A stretch of 64,000 nucleotides of DNA from an uncultured Collinsella sp. Its GTDB lineage: Bacteria > Actinomycetota > Coriobacteriia > Coriobacteriales > Coriobacteriaceae. The stretch covers positions 310,001 to 374,000 of the forward strand of contig CAUESV010000001.1 in assembly GCA_959020715.1 (NCBI GenBank). Direction: 5' to 3'. The position numbers were made by a program, and so were the translations under genes. A model generated the notes under the pieces. It was not told the origin of the DNA. It searched no databases and saw nothing but the letters and a program-made list of their open reading frames with translations. This document shows positions 8,950 through 17,161 of this stretch, piece after piece (the first letter of the stretch is position 1; every line of letters begins with the position of its first letter).

Positions 8950-9915
8950 ATGAACACGCTCATGTTCTTCTATACCTTAGCGATACTGGTTATCTGTATT
9001 GTGACGGCGGTGCTCTCGCTTGCCGCCTATGCCTCGTCTCGTCGACGCATCTTTGTCTATGGCTGCGGCGTATTTATCTGCTATGCCATCGAGATGACCG
9101 AGATTTTCTTTTTTGAATACACGCTGCAAAACCAGAGTTTTCCGGCCAGTGATTATTACTCAATTACCATGCCTGTAATGCGGACCCTTGTGGCGACCGC
9201 TTCACAGGCTTTTATTTGGGCCATCGCCATGGACTTACTCGACAAGCATTCTAAAAAGCAGTTCGCTGTCCCCGTCTTAACGTTTTTGCTGTGCGAGTCG
9301 CTGATAATCGTCGCTGTCCCCTACGGCCCCATGCATCAGTGGCTCTACTACACGGTGCGACAGGTATTCCTTATTTTTGTGGGACTATATATCTTTCGGA
9401 CGGCTCACAAGAGCACAAAGGTTGAGCTGAAGGCACGTGTTAACAACCAACGAAAGCACCTGATTATCGGCGCCATTCTGGTCGGCTGCATCGTTGCCGA
9501 GGACTTCTACAACATCTTGGTCGTCCCCATGAGCCTGGCACCCTCCTGGCTGCAGCTATACCTATCCGAGCGCAACTTTAGCGAGAATGTCTTTGCTTGC
9601 TACTTTGCGGTTCTGCTGATCATCTACGCCTATCACGTGCTTTCGATTCGCATGCAGGAGGCGCCCGAGGAAAAGAACGTCAGCGATCTTGATCGACACA
9701 TCGAAGAGCAGATGCCCTTCTATCGCAACGCCTACAAGCTCTCCAACCGCGAGGCAGAAGTCATGCGCCTGGTTGTGCTGGGCAAATCGAACCAAGAGAT
9801 CGCTGACGAGCTATTCCTTGCCGTGGGCACCGTCAAAACCCACATCCACAACATCCTGGTCAAAACCGAACAGCAAAACCGCACGACGTTGATCCTCCAC
9901 TTTTGGAAGCGATAA
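8950..9915 (+). CDS. membrane-anchored LuxR-family regulator (AguR-like)
   Basis: A 321-residue protein with about seven hydrophobic segments over residues 1-235 and a C-terminal LuxR-type helix-turn-helix (about 258-320: LSNREAEVMRLVVLG, NQEIADELFLAVGTVKTH). There is no phosphoacceptor domain, so it looks like a one-component membrane sensor. AguR of Enterococcus and Lactococcus, which activates agmatine genes, has this same design, and this gene is divergent from the agmatine cluster, so agmatine sensing is the natural inference. Coriobacteria also carry many unrelated membrane LuxR proteins, so the ligand is not certain. Start ATG preceded by GGTGA. Confidence 0.85.
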   Translation: MNTLMFFYTLAILVICIVTAVLSLAAYASSRRRIFVYGCGVFICYAIEMTEIFFFEYTLQNQSFPASDYYSITMPVMRTLVATASQAFIWAIAMDLLDKHSKKQFAVPVLTFLLCESLIIVAVPYGPMHQWLYYTVRQVFLIFVGLYIFRTAHKSTKVELKARVNNQRKHLIIGAILVGCIVAEDFYNILVVPMSLAPSWLQLYLSERNFSENVFACYFAVLLIIYAYHVLSIRMQEAPEEKNVSDLDRHIEEQMPFYRNAYKLSNREAEVMRLVVLGKSNQEIADELFLAVGTVKTHIHNILVKTEQQNRTTLILHFWKR

Positions 9916-9916
9916 C

Positions 9917-9976
9917 CTACCAAAAAGGGACAGGTTTATTTTGGCAGGTTTTATCTGGACAAACGTCGGCCGCTGC
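9917..9976 (+). repeat. dispersed intergenic repeat, copy 2
   Basis: Begins at the LuxR stop codon and is the reverse complement of 2892-2946 over about 38 identical bases, with weaker similarity beyond. The next hairpin (terminator) follows directly. Confidence 0.7.
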
Positions 9977-10006
9977 GAGGGAGTTGCCTTCCCTCGCAGC
10001 GGTCTT
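9970..10006 (+). terminator. terminator after the LuxR gene
   Basis: A perfect 13-bp stem, CCGCTGCGAGGGA (9970-9982) with TCCCTCGCAGCGG (9990-10002), followed by TCTTCT. Confidence 0.75.
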
Positions 10007-10020
10007 CTAGCAGCAAAAAC

Positions 10021-10141
10021 CAAGTGAGTAGACTTCTTGCAGGAGGCAGAGCACACCCCAAATCGCCACAGCGCTGACCTGCGGTTTTACCGAGCATTTG
10101 TCGCGATGTGCTCGGCAGATCCAAAAAAGTCTACTCACTTG
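10021..10141. repeat. inverted repeat, 15-bp perfect arms around 91 bp
   Basis: CAAGTGAGTAGACTT (10021-10035) is the exact complement of AAGTCTACTCACTTG (10127-10141). An inner dyad, CCGAGCAT/ATGTGCTCGG, lies at about 10090-10115. No coding sequence is evident inside. It lies between two terminators of convergent genes. Confidence 0.75.
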
Positions 10142-10168
10142 CATCTGAGGCGTACCGGAAAGGCAAAA

Positions 10169-10210
10169 AACCGCCGCGGAAGGGGGCCGACTCCCTCCGC
10201 GGCGGTTGTT
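10169..10210. terminator. bidirectional terminator between convergent genes
   Basis: A 12-bp perfect stem, AACCGCCGCGGA (10169-10180) with TCCGCGGCGGTT (10196-10207), with A-runs on the left and T-rich sequence on the right. It should end the ABC permease transcript on the minus strand. Confidence 0.85.
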
Positions 10211-10242
10211 TGCGTTGGTTTTGCGACGGTTTTGCCCGTCTG

Positions 10243-12480
10243 CTACTCGCTGTAACGGGTGGCGATGGCAGCTTGTACCATGCCGGTGCTCATGAGGTAG
10301 GTCACCAGGAAGTAACCACCATAGGCCGCCAGGAAGATCGCACAGGTGAGGCCCACGGTACCGCCGATGCTCATGTTGCCAAACGTGCTCACCAGCTCGA
10401 TGATCACCTTAAGCGCCACAAAGGAGTGCGCCAGACCCACTGCCAGCGGGAATAGGAAGAACACCGCTTGCTGCGCCATCACCGAATGGCGAATCTGGCG
10501 GTCGTCACAGCCAATCTGTGCCAGCACACGATAGCTGCGGCTGCCGTCGGCCACATTGGAGAGCTGCTGGATCGACAGTATCGCCGCGCACGCAACGACC
10601 AGTACAAAGCCAATGTAGATGGCCAGATAGCTAATCATGCCGTTCATCTGCGCTGCTTGCGTGTACATCTCGGAACGCGTGATGAAGACTCCCCACGACC
10701 CCGGCTCCTTGCCGTCAACGAGCAGATTATCGAGCAAGGTGTATTTAATGCTCTCGTCTGCCTCGGTCGTATCCATACCCTGTTTGTAATTAACGAGCAG
10801 ATTACTGGAATACGGCTGCAGATTAAGCTGGGACAGCAGCTCATCGGCTACGACCACGGTACCGGGATTGCTGCCCATCGCCGAGTTGGCGATGGCCGCC
10901 GTGTCCTCGTCCGACTTATCGGTTGCGGGCTTGAGCTCATGCCCGTCCAAGGTGAGGGTATGGCCGCCAGCCATATACTTGGTGTACAGGTCGCCCAGCT
11001 CACCGCCCATATCACACGTAAGCACGTACTGGTCGCGGCCAATGCTCACCGGCTCCTCGCCCATCATCTGGCGCAGCTTGTTGTACTGGCTCGCCGGCGT
11101 CACATACAGACCCATCGCATCGGCGTTGCCTCCCTCGAGCGCCTTGGGAAGCTTTTCGCCCATGGCCTTGCACATCTCACCCGCCACCACCGAGGGGCCC
11201 GAGCCGCCAAGCGGATAACTCAGATACGAATCGATCTGCACATGCTCACCGGCAACATCGGCGATATTGACCTTCTTGCCGGTCTCGTCGTTGTTGTCCG
11301 CCGACTTGCCCTTAATACCGTCTGCAACGTTATCGGGATCTTTACGATCGCCATGCCATGCAGCGTACAAATCGACCGTTGCATCGGCCAGCACCATGCG
11401 ATCGGCCTCAGACGGATTGACATACTCCTTGTAGTAGTCGAGCGTATCGGGCGTGTAATAGATGTACGTCTGTGACACGTCAACAGGGTTATAGCGCTCC
11501 AGATTCTCGTTCATCACGTTGGCAATCGACATACCGCACGCCACCGAGGTAATGGCGAGGAACAGAATCATCGCGATGACGCCCATCGAAAAGCACACCG
11601 TGTTGACCTTGGCCGAAAGCTGACGCACGGTAAACATATTGAGGCCGCGCCAATACACGCTGCGCAGGCTCTGCAGCAGCTTGATAAGCATGCCCGAGAG
11701 CCCCCAGAACAGCGCAAAGGTGCCCACGGTAACCATAGCGGTCGTAATGCCAAACTGGCTCATGGCCTCTTGCAGCTTGCTGTCCGTCGCGGTTAGCGGG
11801 AACCCATCACGTAGCAGACGGTAATAGGCCACGCCCACAAGCACCACGCCCACGGCAAAGATGGCAATCGCGATCCAGGGGTTGCGTGTCTTGATGCTCT
11901 CGTTGCGACGCTCGGCACCCATGAGCTCAATGAGCTTAGTGCGACGCACGGCACGAAGGTTCAGCAGTAGCGTGAGCACAAACATTACGAGCATGCAGGC
12001 AAGGGCCAGGTTGAACGCATGCACCGAGAAGAAGAAGTGGAAATTGGCGATCTGTGTCTTAAAGAGCGAGGCAGTAAAGAACGTCATGAGCTGGGAGAGT
12101 CCCACACCCAGCACAATGCCGGCGACAAAGGCCACGACCGATACTATCACGGTCTCGAGCGCCATGATCGTGGCGACGCGCCCGCGCCCCATGCCGAGCA
12201 CCTGGTACAGGCCAAACTCCTTCTTGCGGCGTTTCATGATGAAGTTATTGGCATACACCATCAAAAAGGCCATGACACCGGCCAAAAAATACGTCAGGTA
12301 GCCGAGCATGCTGCCCATAACCTGCGCCAAGCCCTCTTCATCGATTCCGGCGATGTCGACCTGCATCGAGACGGTATTGAAGGCATAGAAGACCGTGACA
12401 CCCAGGGTGAGCGTCAAAAGGTAGACGAGGTAGTCGCGGCCGGCGCGGCGGACGTTGCCCCAAGCGAGTTTACAGAGCAT
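10243..12480 (-). CDS. BceB/VraG-like ABC transporter permease (FtsX family)
   Basis: A 745-residue permease with the BceB layout: a first helix, then FtsX-type helices (about 55-180) with the motif KRRKKEFGLYQVLGMGR, a large extracellular region (about 335-590) and three C-terminal helices. Family members move or sense cationic antimicrobial peptides such as bacitracin. The start at 12480 (ATGCTCTGT) has GGTGAGG upstream and overlaps the ATPase stop by 11 bases; an in-frame ATG four codons earlier is also possible. Unlike classic bce loci, no histidine kinase/response regulator pair is next to it. Confidence 0.9.
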   Translation of the reverse strand: MLCKLAWGNVRRAGRDYLVYLLTLTLGVTVFYAFNTVSMQVDIAGIDEEGLAQVMGSMLGYLTYFLAGVMAFLMVYANNFIMKRRKKEFGLYQVLGMGRGRVATIMALETVIVSVVAFVAGIVLGVGLSQLMTFFTASLFKTQIANFHFFFSVHAFNLALACMLVMFVLTLLLNLRAVRRTKLIELMGAERRNESIKTRNPWIAIAIFAVGVVLVGVAYYRLLRDGFPLTATDSKLQEAMSQFGITTAMVTVGTFALFWGLSGMLIKLLQSLRSVYWRGLNMFTVRQLSAKVNTVCFSMGVIAMILFLAITSVACGMSIANVMNENLERYNPVDVSQTYIYYTPDTLDYYKEYVNPSEADRMVLADATVDLYAAWHGDRKDPDNVADGIKGKSADNNDETGKKVNIADVAGEHVQIDSYLSYPLGGSGPSVVAGEMCKAMGEKLPKALEGGNADAMGLYVTPASQYNKLRQMMGEEPVSIGRDQYVLTCDMGGELGDLYTKYMAGGHTLTLDGHELKPATDKSDEDTAAIANSAMGSNPGTVVVADELLSQLNLQPYSSNLLVNYKQGMDTTEADESIKYTLLDNLLVDGKEPGSWGVFITRSEMYTQAAQMNGMISYLAIYIGFVLVVACAAILSIQQLSNVADGSRSYRVLAQIGCDDRQIRHSVMAQQAVFFLFPLAVGLAHSFVALKVIIELVSTFGNMSIGGTVGLTCAIFLAAYGGYFLVTYLMSTGMVQAAIATRYSE

Positions 12481-13255
12481 CGGAGCCCTCACCGCCCATC
12501 ATGGCAACGACCTCCATAATGCGGTCGAAGAACTCTCGGCGGTCGGTGTCGCCGCGGCGCAGCTCGGTGAAGATCTTGCCGTCGCGAATAAACAGCACAC
12601 GGCTCGTGTAGCTGGCGGCAAAGCTGTCGTGCGTGACCATGAGCACGGTAGCGCGTAGGCGGCGGTTAAGGGCCTCCAGGCTCTCGAGCAGCAGGCGAGC
12701 GCTCTTGGAATCGAGGGCGCCGGTGGGCTCGTCGGCCATGATCATGGTGGGGTCGGTGACGAGCGCACGAGCCGCGGCAACGCGCTGCTGCTGACCGCCG
12801 GACATCTGGTAGGGATACTTGTCGAGCACCTGACTAATGGACAGACGCGCGGCCACATCCTGCACTCGGGTCGAGATCTCTGCCGAGTTTGTGCGGGCGA
12901 TGGTGAGCGGCAGGGCGATGTTCTCGCGTGCCGTGAGCGTATCGAGCAGGTTGGAGTCCTGGAAGATAAAGCCGAGCTCCTCGCGGCGGAACTGCGAAAG
13001 CTTAGCCTGCTTCATGCGTGTTACGTCCTGCCCGTTGATGCGGATCGTGCCACTTGTGGCGCTATCGATGGTCGACACGCAGTTGAGCAACGTCGACTTG
13101 CCCGAGCCCGAAGCGCCCATGATGCCAACAAATTCGCCGCGGTTGACGGTAAAGCTGACGTCGTTGAGCGCGCGGGTCACGTTGCCCAGCGCTCCATATA
13201 CTTTTTCGAGATGCGCGACCTCCAGTACCGGGGTCGCCATGTGCGTGGTTTGCAT
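12470..13255 (-). CDS. BceA/LolD-like ABC transporter ATPase
   Basis: A 261-residue ATPase with Walker A GASGSGKST, Q-loop FQDSNLL, signature MSGGQQQR, Walker B TMIMADEPT and H-loop VTHDS, matching the MacB/BceA/LolD subfamily. It carries the N-terminal LEVAHLEKVYG strand. It is translated together with the permease that it overlaps. Start ATG at 13255 with AAAGGACTCGGT before it; the internal ATG six codons in is less well placed. Confidence 0.94.
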   Translation of the reverse strand: MQTTHMATPVLEVAHLEKVYGALGNVTRALNDVSFTVNRGEFVGIMGASGSGKSTLLNCVSTIDSATSGTIRINGQDVTRMKQAKLSQFRREELGFIFQDSNLLDTLTARENIALPLTIARTNSAEISTRVQDVAARLSISQVLDKYPYQMSGGQQQRVAAARALVTDPTMIMADEPTGALDSKSARLLLESLEALNRRLRATVLMVTHDSFAASYTSRVLFIRDGKIFTELRRGDTDRREFFDRIMEVVAMMGGEGSDAL

Positions 13256-13338
13256 ACCGAGTCCTTTCTTGCAATTAGTCTACGGCATCTATAGTCGCAA
13301 GAAGACGAGTCGGCTACCATCGATATGGCTTACGCTTG

Positions 13339-13371
13339 CCTTACCGTTGTGTAAGGTACGGGTAGCTACCC
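13339..13371. promoter_or_regulatory. small dyads in the divergent promoter region
   Basis: Between the transporter and the Nudix-Vsr gene are CCTTAC/GTAAGG (13339-13344 with 13351-13356) and the perfect 12-bp palindrome GGGTAGCTACCC (13360-13371), ending 32 bases before the TTG start. Either could be an operator or part of an RNA leader. Confidence 0.35.
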
Positions 13372-13403
13372 TGCCGCGTGTTGATGTTGAGAGAGGACTC
13401 CTG

Positions 13404-14390
13404 TTGAAGACTGTTCATGTTGCCGCTGGGATCATTCGCAAGGAAGGATCTGACGAGCTGCTTGCCGTGCAGCGCGGCTATGGCGACATGCTGGGACTTT
13501 GGGAGTTCCCCGGTGGCAAGCTCATGCGCGGTGAGTCGCCCGAGGACGCCGTGCGCCGCGAGCTTATGGAAGAGCTGCAGGTGAAGGTCACCAACCTGCG
13601 CGATTTCTACACCGTTGAGTATGACTACCCCGATTTTCATCTCTCCATGGAGTGCTACTACTGCTCGCTGGCCGATGAATCCGATGAACCTCAGAAGCAC
13701 GACCGCCAGCTCGATATCCGCTGGATTCCGCGCACCTCGCTTGCCACGGTTGAGTGGATGCCCGCCGACAAGGGGCTCATTGATGCCCTGATTGAGCTGA
13801 AGGAAGACCGGCTCGAGGCAAGCTCCGCCGATGACGCCGCGCCCAACACAGCCGACAAACCCGCCACCAAACCCAAGCGCGCACCTAAGCGCCGCAGCAA
13901 GAAGCGTCCCAAGCCCGGTCTGCTCGACGGCATCGATACCTCGGACCTCTCCGCTGACGAGCGCGAACTGGTCCGCCGTCGCGCCGCCATCAAAAAGTCC
14001 ATGAAGGGCAACAAGCGTGCGAACACCAAACCCGAGCTGCTCGTTCGCCAGCGCCTGCGGGCAGCGGGCCTTACGGGTTATCGCTTGGAATGGAAGGTTC
14101 CCGGCAAGCCCGACATCGCCTTCCCCGGCCGCAAGATCGCCATCTTCGTCAACGGTTGCTTTTGGCACCGCTGCCCCAAATGCAACCCAAGTCAGCCCAA
14201 GCGCAACGTTGAGTTTTGGGAGGCAAAGTTTCACCGCAACGTCGAGCGCGACCGCGCTGCCATCAACGCACTCACCCAAATGGGCTGGACACCCATAACC
14301 ATCTGGGAATGCGAGCTCAAAAAAGACCGCATCGACGCCACGATGGAAAAGGTCATCGAACAAGTACGCGCCGCCGCACCGCAGTGCTAG
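13404..14390 (+). CDS. Nudix hydrolase fused to a Vsr-like mismatch endonuclease
   Basis: A 328-residue two-domain protein. Residues 1-135 form a MutT/NudG-like Nudix hydrolase with Nudix box G38-V60 (RELMEELQV), Gln replacing the usual Gly near the end. Residues 136-190 are a charged linker (APKRRSKKRPK). Residues 195-328 match Vsr endonucleases: NTKPELLVRQRLRAAG, GKPDIAFPGRKIAIFVNGCFWH, EFWEAKFHRNVERDR and TIWECEL. Asp237 aligns with the catalytic Asp and His255 with the second active-site His; the first active-site His is Asn250. Cys257, Cys260 and Cys303 could bind zinc. The start is a TTG with AGAGAGGA upstream. No cytosine methyltransferase is nearby. Nucleotide-pool cleaning joined to T:G nicking is an inference. 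Confidence 0.85.
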   Translation: MKTVHVAAGIIRKEGSDELLAVQRGYGDMLGLWEFPGGKLMRGESPEDAVRRELMEELQVKVTNLRDFYTVEYDYPDFHLSMECYYCSLADESDEPQKHDRQLDIRWIPRTSLATVEWMPADKGLIDALIELKEDRLEASSADDAAPNTADKPATKPKRAPKRRSKKRPKPGLLDGIDTSDLSADERELVRRRAAIKKSMKGNKRANTKPELLVRQRLRAAGLTGYRLEWKVPGKPDIAFPGRKIAIFVNGCFWHRCPKCNPSQPKRNVEFWEAKFHRNVERDRAAINALTQMGWTPITIWECELKKDRIDATMEKVIEQVRAAAPQC

Positions 14391-14923
14391 GAACGAGCCG
14401 TCCACACGCCCCACACAGGCAAGCCACATCCGCGCCACAAACCTTAGAAAGCCCTTAAGCCCAAAACCTTTCAAGAGTGTTACTCGATAGCTTTTACCAG
14501 CGGTTTCATCGCAACGTCAAACCTCATTAAGCCTTTCTTTAGCGCTTCCTTATCTGCGCTCGCGGCATAATACTGCCAACGCACGGGACCTAGCAGCACA
14601 CCCCGTGCGCAACCTTTTGGTGGACATCGAGGAGGCCGCATAAGCATGCATTCTTCCAATGCCGTAGCACGGCAGCCATCCCCAAAACATGCAGACCTTT
14701 TCTCCTTCCCCCCGACACAGAGAGACGGCCTCCTCGACTCCCCCACCACAAAAGCCAAACGCTCAACCGACCAGAGCCACAACTTGCAAGCATCGTTCGA
14801 AAAGCTCCAAGCAGCCCTAGACAAGTCATTCCCCAACCAAGCCCGGGCATACTAACTCTTAGCCAGCAAAAAAACGCTCGCGCCCCATCCTTTCCGCCCC
14901 AACGCCACAAGGGCGATTGAGCA
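14391..14923. other. intergenic stretch with weak short frames only
   Basis: There is no strong gene between the Nudix-Vsr stop and the palindrome at 14924. On the minus strand a 39-codon frame (14480-14599, GTG start, ending FDVAMKPLVKAIE) has protein-like composition but no clear homologue. A plus-strand frame at 14646 is listed separately. The area may be the wreck of an older gene. Confidence 0.4.
14646..14855 (+). CDS. possible small hypothetical protein
   Basis: A 69-residue frame with GAGGAGG about ten bases before its ATG. The sequence is polar with no membrane segment; residues 40-60 (NLQASFEKLQAALDKSF) could form an amphipathic helix. There is no recognisable family. Opposing minus-strand frames cover the same DNA, so it may equally be non-coding. 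Confidence 0.3.
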   Translation: MHSSNAVARQPSPKHADLFSFPPTQRDGLLDSPTTKAKRSTDQSHNLQASFEKLQAALDKSFPNQARAY

Positions 14924-15076
14924 GGACGGCTTGGGCGGGTCCCCGTACTTAGTTTCCAAAATCATTCCGCAGCGCGAAGGCCCCCGTTGCCAACGCTTCG
15001 TAGAAGCGAGGCAACGGGGGCCTTCATGCGCGAGGACGTTTTGGAAACTAAGTACGGGGACCCGCCCAAGCCGTCC
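14924..15076. repeat. 153-bp nested perfect palindrome
   Basis: The outer arms 14924-14961 and 15039-15076 are perfectly complementary over 38 bp (left arm begins GGACGGCTTGGGCGGGTCCC). Inside are a second perfect 15-bp stem, AAGGCCCCCGTTGCC (14977-14991) with 15010-15024, and a terminal hairpin CGCTTC-GTA-GAAGCG (14994-15008). It lies 24 bases after the aldolase stop codon in that gene's direction, so it would be a very strong 3'-end structure. A fold-back mobile element is the alternative. Confidence 0.9.
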
Positions 15077-15100
15077 GGTGGGATCAGAGTACCCTTGCTG

Positions 15101-15958
15101 TTACTCCGCCTTGCCCACAGAGTTGAGGTTGGTCATGCGGATCTTAACCAGCTCGGTGATCTCACGCATGCCCTCCTTGGCCGGCTTCTTGGGATCGAAG
15201 CAGGCAGGGTTCTCGGCCATGTAGGCCATGAAGCCCTTGGTGTAGGCCTGACGCAGCTCGGTGGCGTAGTTAACCTTGCAGATGCCGTTCTTCACAGCCT
15301 CGGCAACCTGCTCATCGGGCACACCGGAGGTGCCGTGCAGAACCAGCGGCACGTCGACGGCGTCGCGGATGGCCTTGACCACGGACTGCTCGATGTGCGG
15401 ATCGCTCGTGTACACGCCGTGGCTGGTGCCAACGCCAATAGCGAGGGAGGTGCAGCCGGTGCGCTCAACGAACTCCTTGGCCTCGGCCGGATCGGTGTAG
15501 GGGCTCTCGCCCTCAACCGCAGGACCGTCGTCCTCCTTGCCGCCAACCTTGCCGAGCTCGGCCTCGACGGGCACGCCCATGGCGCGGCCGGCGTCGGCGA
15601 CGGACTTGGTCAGGGCGATGTTGTCCTCGAAGGACTCGTGCGAACCGTCGATCATGACGGAGGTGTAGCCGGTGCGGAAAGCCTGCATGCAGCGGTCATA
15701 GCCATCGCCGTGATCGAGGTGCAGGGCGACGGGCACGGAAGCGCGCTCGGCAGCGGCCTTGACCATGCCGTAGAAGTAATCCAGGCCAGCGGTCTTGATG
15801 GTGCCCGGGGTGGTCTGCATGATGACGGGGGACTTGGTCTCCTCGGCAGCGGCCAGAACAGCCATAACAAACTCGAGGTTCTCGACGTTGAACGCGCCGA
15901 CGGCGTAGTGGCCGGCCTGAGCGTCCTTGAGCATCTTTTCGGTGGTAACAAGTGCCAT
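15101..15958 (-). CDS. class II fructose/tagatose-bisphosphate aldolase
   Basis: Cleaves a ketohexose 1,6-bisphosphate to dihydroxyacetone phosphate and glyceraldehyde 3-phosphate. The 285-residue protein has the zinc-dependent class II motifs: LHLDHGDGYD (about 79), SVMIDGSHESF, EAELGKVGG, GTSHGVY and LHGTSGVP. The length and the GTSHG form fit the short FbaA/GatY/KbaY group. Because LacA, LacB and LacC lie in the same region and no separate LacD is present, it may serve both fructose- and tagatose-bisphosphate. The start I chose (15958) has GAGAGGAGC upstream; the frame extends 47 codons further without a ribosome site. The divergent DeoR regulator may control it. Confidence 0.92.
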   Translation of the reverse strand: MALVTTEKMLKDAQAGHYAVGAFNVENLEFVMAVLAAAEETKSPVIMQTTPGTIKTAGLDYFYGMVKAAAERASVPVALHLDHGDGYDRCMQAFRTGYTSVMIDGSHESFEDNIALTKSVADAGRAMGVPVEAELGKVGGKEDDGPAVEGESPYTDPAEAKEFVERTGCTSLAIGVGTSHGVYTSDPHIEQSVVKAIRDAVDVPLVLHGTSGVPDEQVAEAVKNGICKVNYATELRQAYTKGFMAYMAENPACFDPKKPAKEGMREITELVKIRMTNLNSVGKAE

Positions 15959-16089
15959 GAGCGTTTGCTCCTCTCCCTCGCCCGCATCTGGACATCGGGC
16001 GTACGTGTCCGCAAGGCGTTTTACCTTGCGTTTTACTGCGCTCATTGTATGAAATTCAGCGGCTTTGCATGTGCGAGATATTGAGCCCA

Positions 16090-16265
16090 TGCAGGTCAAT
16101 ACAGCCGTTTTTGAAAAGTAAACGGAAGGAATTGGAGCCGAGTGGGCGTATTCGATATTGAATTTTGGGCGTTCAGCGTCTTTCTTTTATAGAAAAGATA
16201 AGTAATCGAAAGGCGTTTTCTTACTCAAAAAGAAAATGAACGAAAATAGACTCAACACAATTCCT
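16090..16265. promoter_or_regulatory. divergent aldolase/DeoR promoter region with TTTC-type repeats
   Basis: The 334-base gap 15959-16292 becomes AT-rich here and carries repeated (G)AAAA/TTTTC blocks: TTTCTTTTATAGAAAAGA, GAAAGGCGTTTTCTTAC and AAAAAGAAAATGAACGAAAA. DeoR/GlpR-family repressors commonly bind tandem TTTC(G/T)TTT repeats, so this is the likely operator of the adjacent regulator. No gene is seen in it. Confidence 0.45.
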
Positions 16266-16292
16266 ACAAATTTAGCCGAGAATGGAGCAAAC

Positions 16293-17096
16293 ATGGCCCA
16301 CGCAACAACCCGAGCTTTCGCCGATGAGCGTCGTTCCGCCATCATGGAGATGCTCGAGCATAACGCCTCGGTGCAAGTGGCAGAAATCGCCCAGACCTTT
16401 GGCGTGTCCTCCGTTACCGCCCGCGCCGACCTGGACGCGCTCGCCGAGTCCGGCAAGTTGCGCCGCACGCATGGTGGCGCCGTGTCTCTCCAGAAGCGAC
16501 TGACCGTATCCACCCAGGATCGCCGCATCAACGTCAATGTCGCCGCCAAGCAGGCCATCGCGCAAAGCGCCATCGAGCTCGTCGGCAATGGCGACACGCT
16601 GCTCGTCGACTCGGGCACCACGGCGCTCGAGTTCGTCCGGCTCCTCGATCAGCGCGACGGCATCACCGTCATCACGACCGACATTACCATCGCCGATTAT
16701 ATCGACGAGAGCATGCCCTCGGTCGATGTCGTCATGCTGGGCGGGGCACTGCGCAAAGGCCATCGTTATCTGTATGGACCGCTCACTATGCAGGCACTCC
16801 AAATGGTCCATGCTGATCTGGCCATCATATGCCCCGGCGCCTTTGTCCCCCGTTGCGGCTTTACGACCGACTTTCCGCAGATGGCCGAGACCAAAACGGC
16901 CATGATCGCCGCGGCCCATCAAAGCGTCGCCCTCATGGACGCCAGCAAGGTTAACGGACGCGGCATGTACCGCTTTGCCGAGCTGGCAGATGTCGACACC
17001 ATCGTGATGGACCGTGACCCCGATCATGCCGTTGCCACCTCAATCGCCGAGATCGTCGACGACGCCCGCCCAAATCTCCTCATCGCTGACGCTTAA
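16293..17096 (+). CDS. DeoR/GlpR-family transcriptional regulator
   Basis: A 267-residue repressor: N-terminal winged helix-turn-helix (about 10-65; QVAEIAQTFGVSSVTARADLDALAESGKLRRTHGG split over two helices) and a sugar-phosphate-binding DeoRC domain with LLVDSGTTALEF and VVMLGGALRKGHRYLYG. I start at ATG 16293, with GGAGCAAAC just before it. An ATG at 16236 lacks a ribosome site. It is divergent from the aldolase gene, so a phosphorylated sugar of that pathway is the likely ligand. Confidence 0.9.
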   Translation: MAHATTRAFADERRSAIMEMLEHNASVQVAEIAQTFGVSSVTARADLDALAESGKLRRTHGGAVSLQKRLTVSTQDRRINVNVAAKQAIAQSAIELVGNGDTLLVDSGTTALEFVRLLDQRDGITVITTDITIADYIDESMPSVDVVMLGGALRKGHRYLYGPLTMQALQMVHADLAIICPGAFVPRCGFTTDFPQMAETKTAMIAAAHQSVALMDASKVNGRGMYRFAELADVDTIVMDRDPDHAVATSIAEIVDDARPNLLIADA

Positions 17097-17100
17097 ACAA

Positions 17101-17139
17101 AAACCACCACAAAGGTACCTGTCCCCTTTGTGGTGGTTT
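17101..17139. terminator. bidirectional terminator
   Basis: Perfect 14-bp stem, AAACCACCACAAAG (17101-17114) with CTTTGTGGTGGTTT (17126-17139). The loop carries CCTGTCCC, as in the dispersed repeats. It lies between the convergent DeoR and flavodiiron genes. Confidence 0.85.
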
Positions 17140-17161
17140 GCTCGTTAAAAGCGAAATATCG

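Noticed and set aside
12837..13403. Upstream extension of the Nudix-Vsr frame
   Set aside because: It is antisense to the ABC ATPase and has no homology; the TTG at 13404 with AGAGAGGA upstream gives a natural Nudix N-terminus.
14590..14910. 106-codon minus-strand frame
   Set aside because: Trp/Gly/Cys-rich translation without motif or ribosome site.
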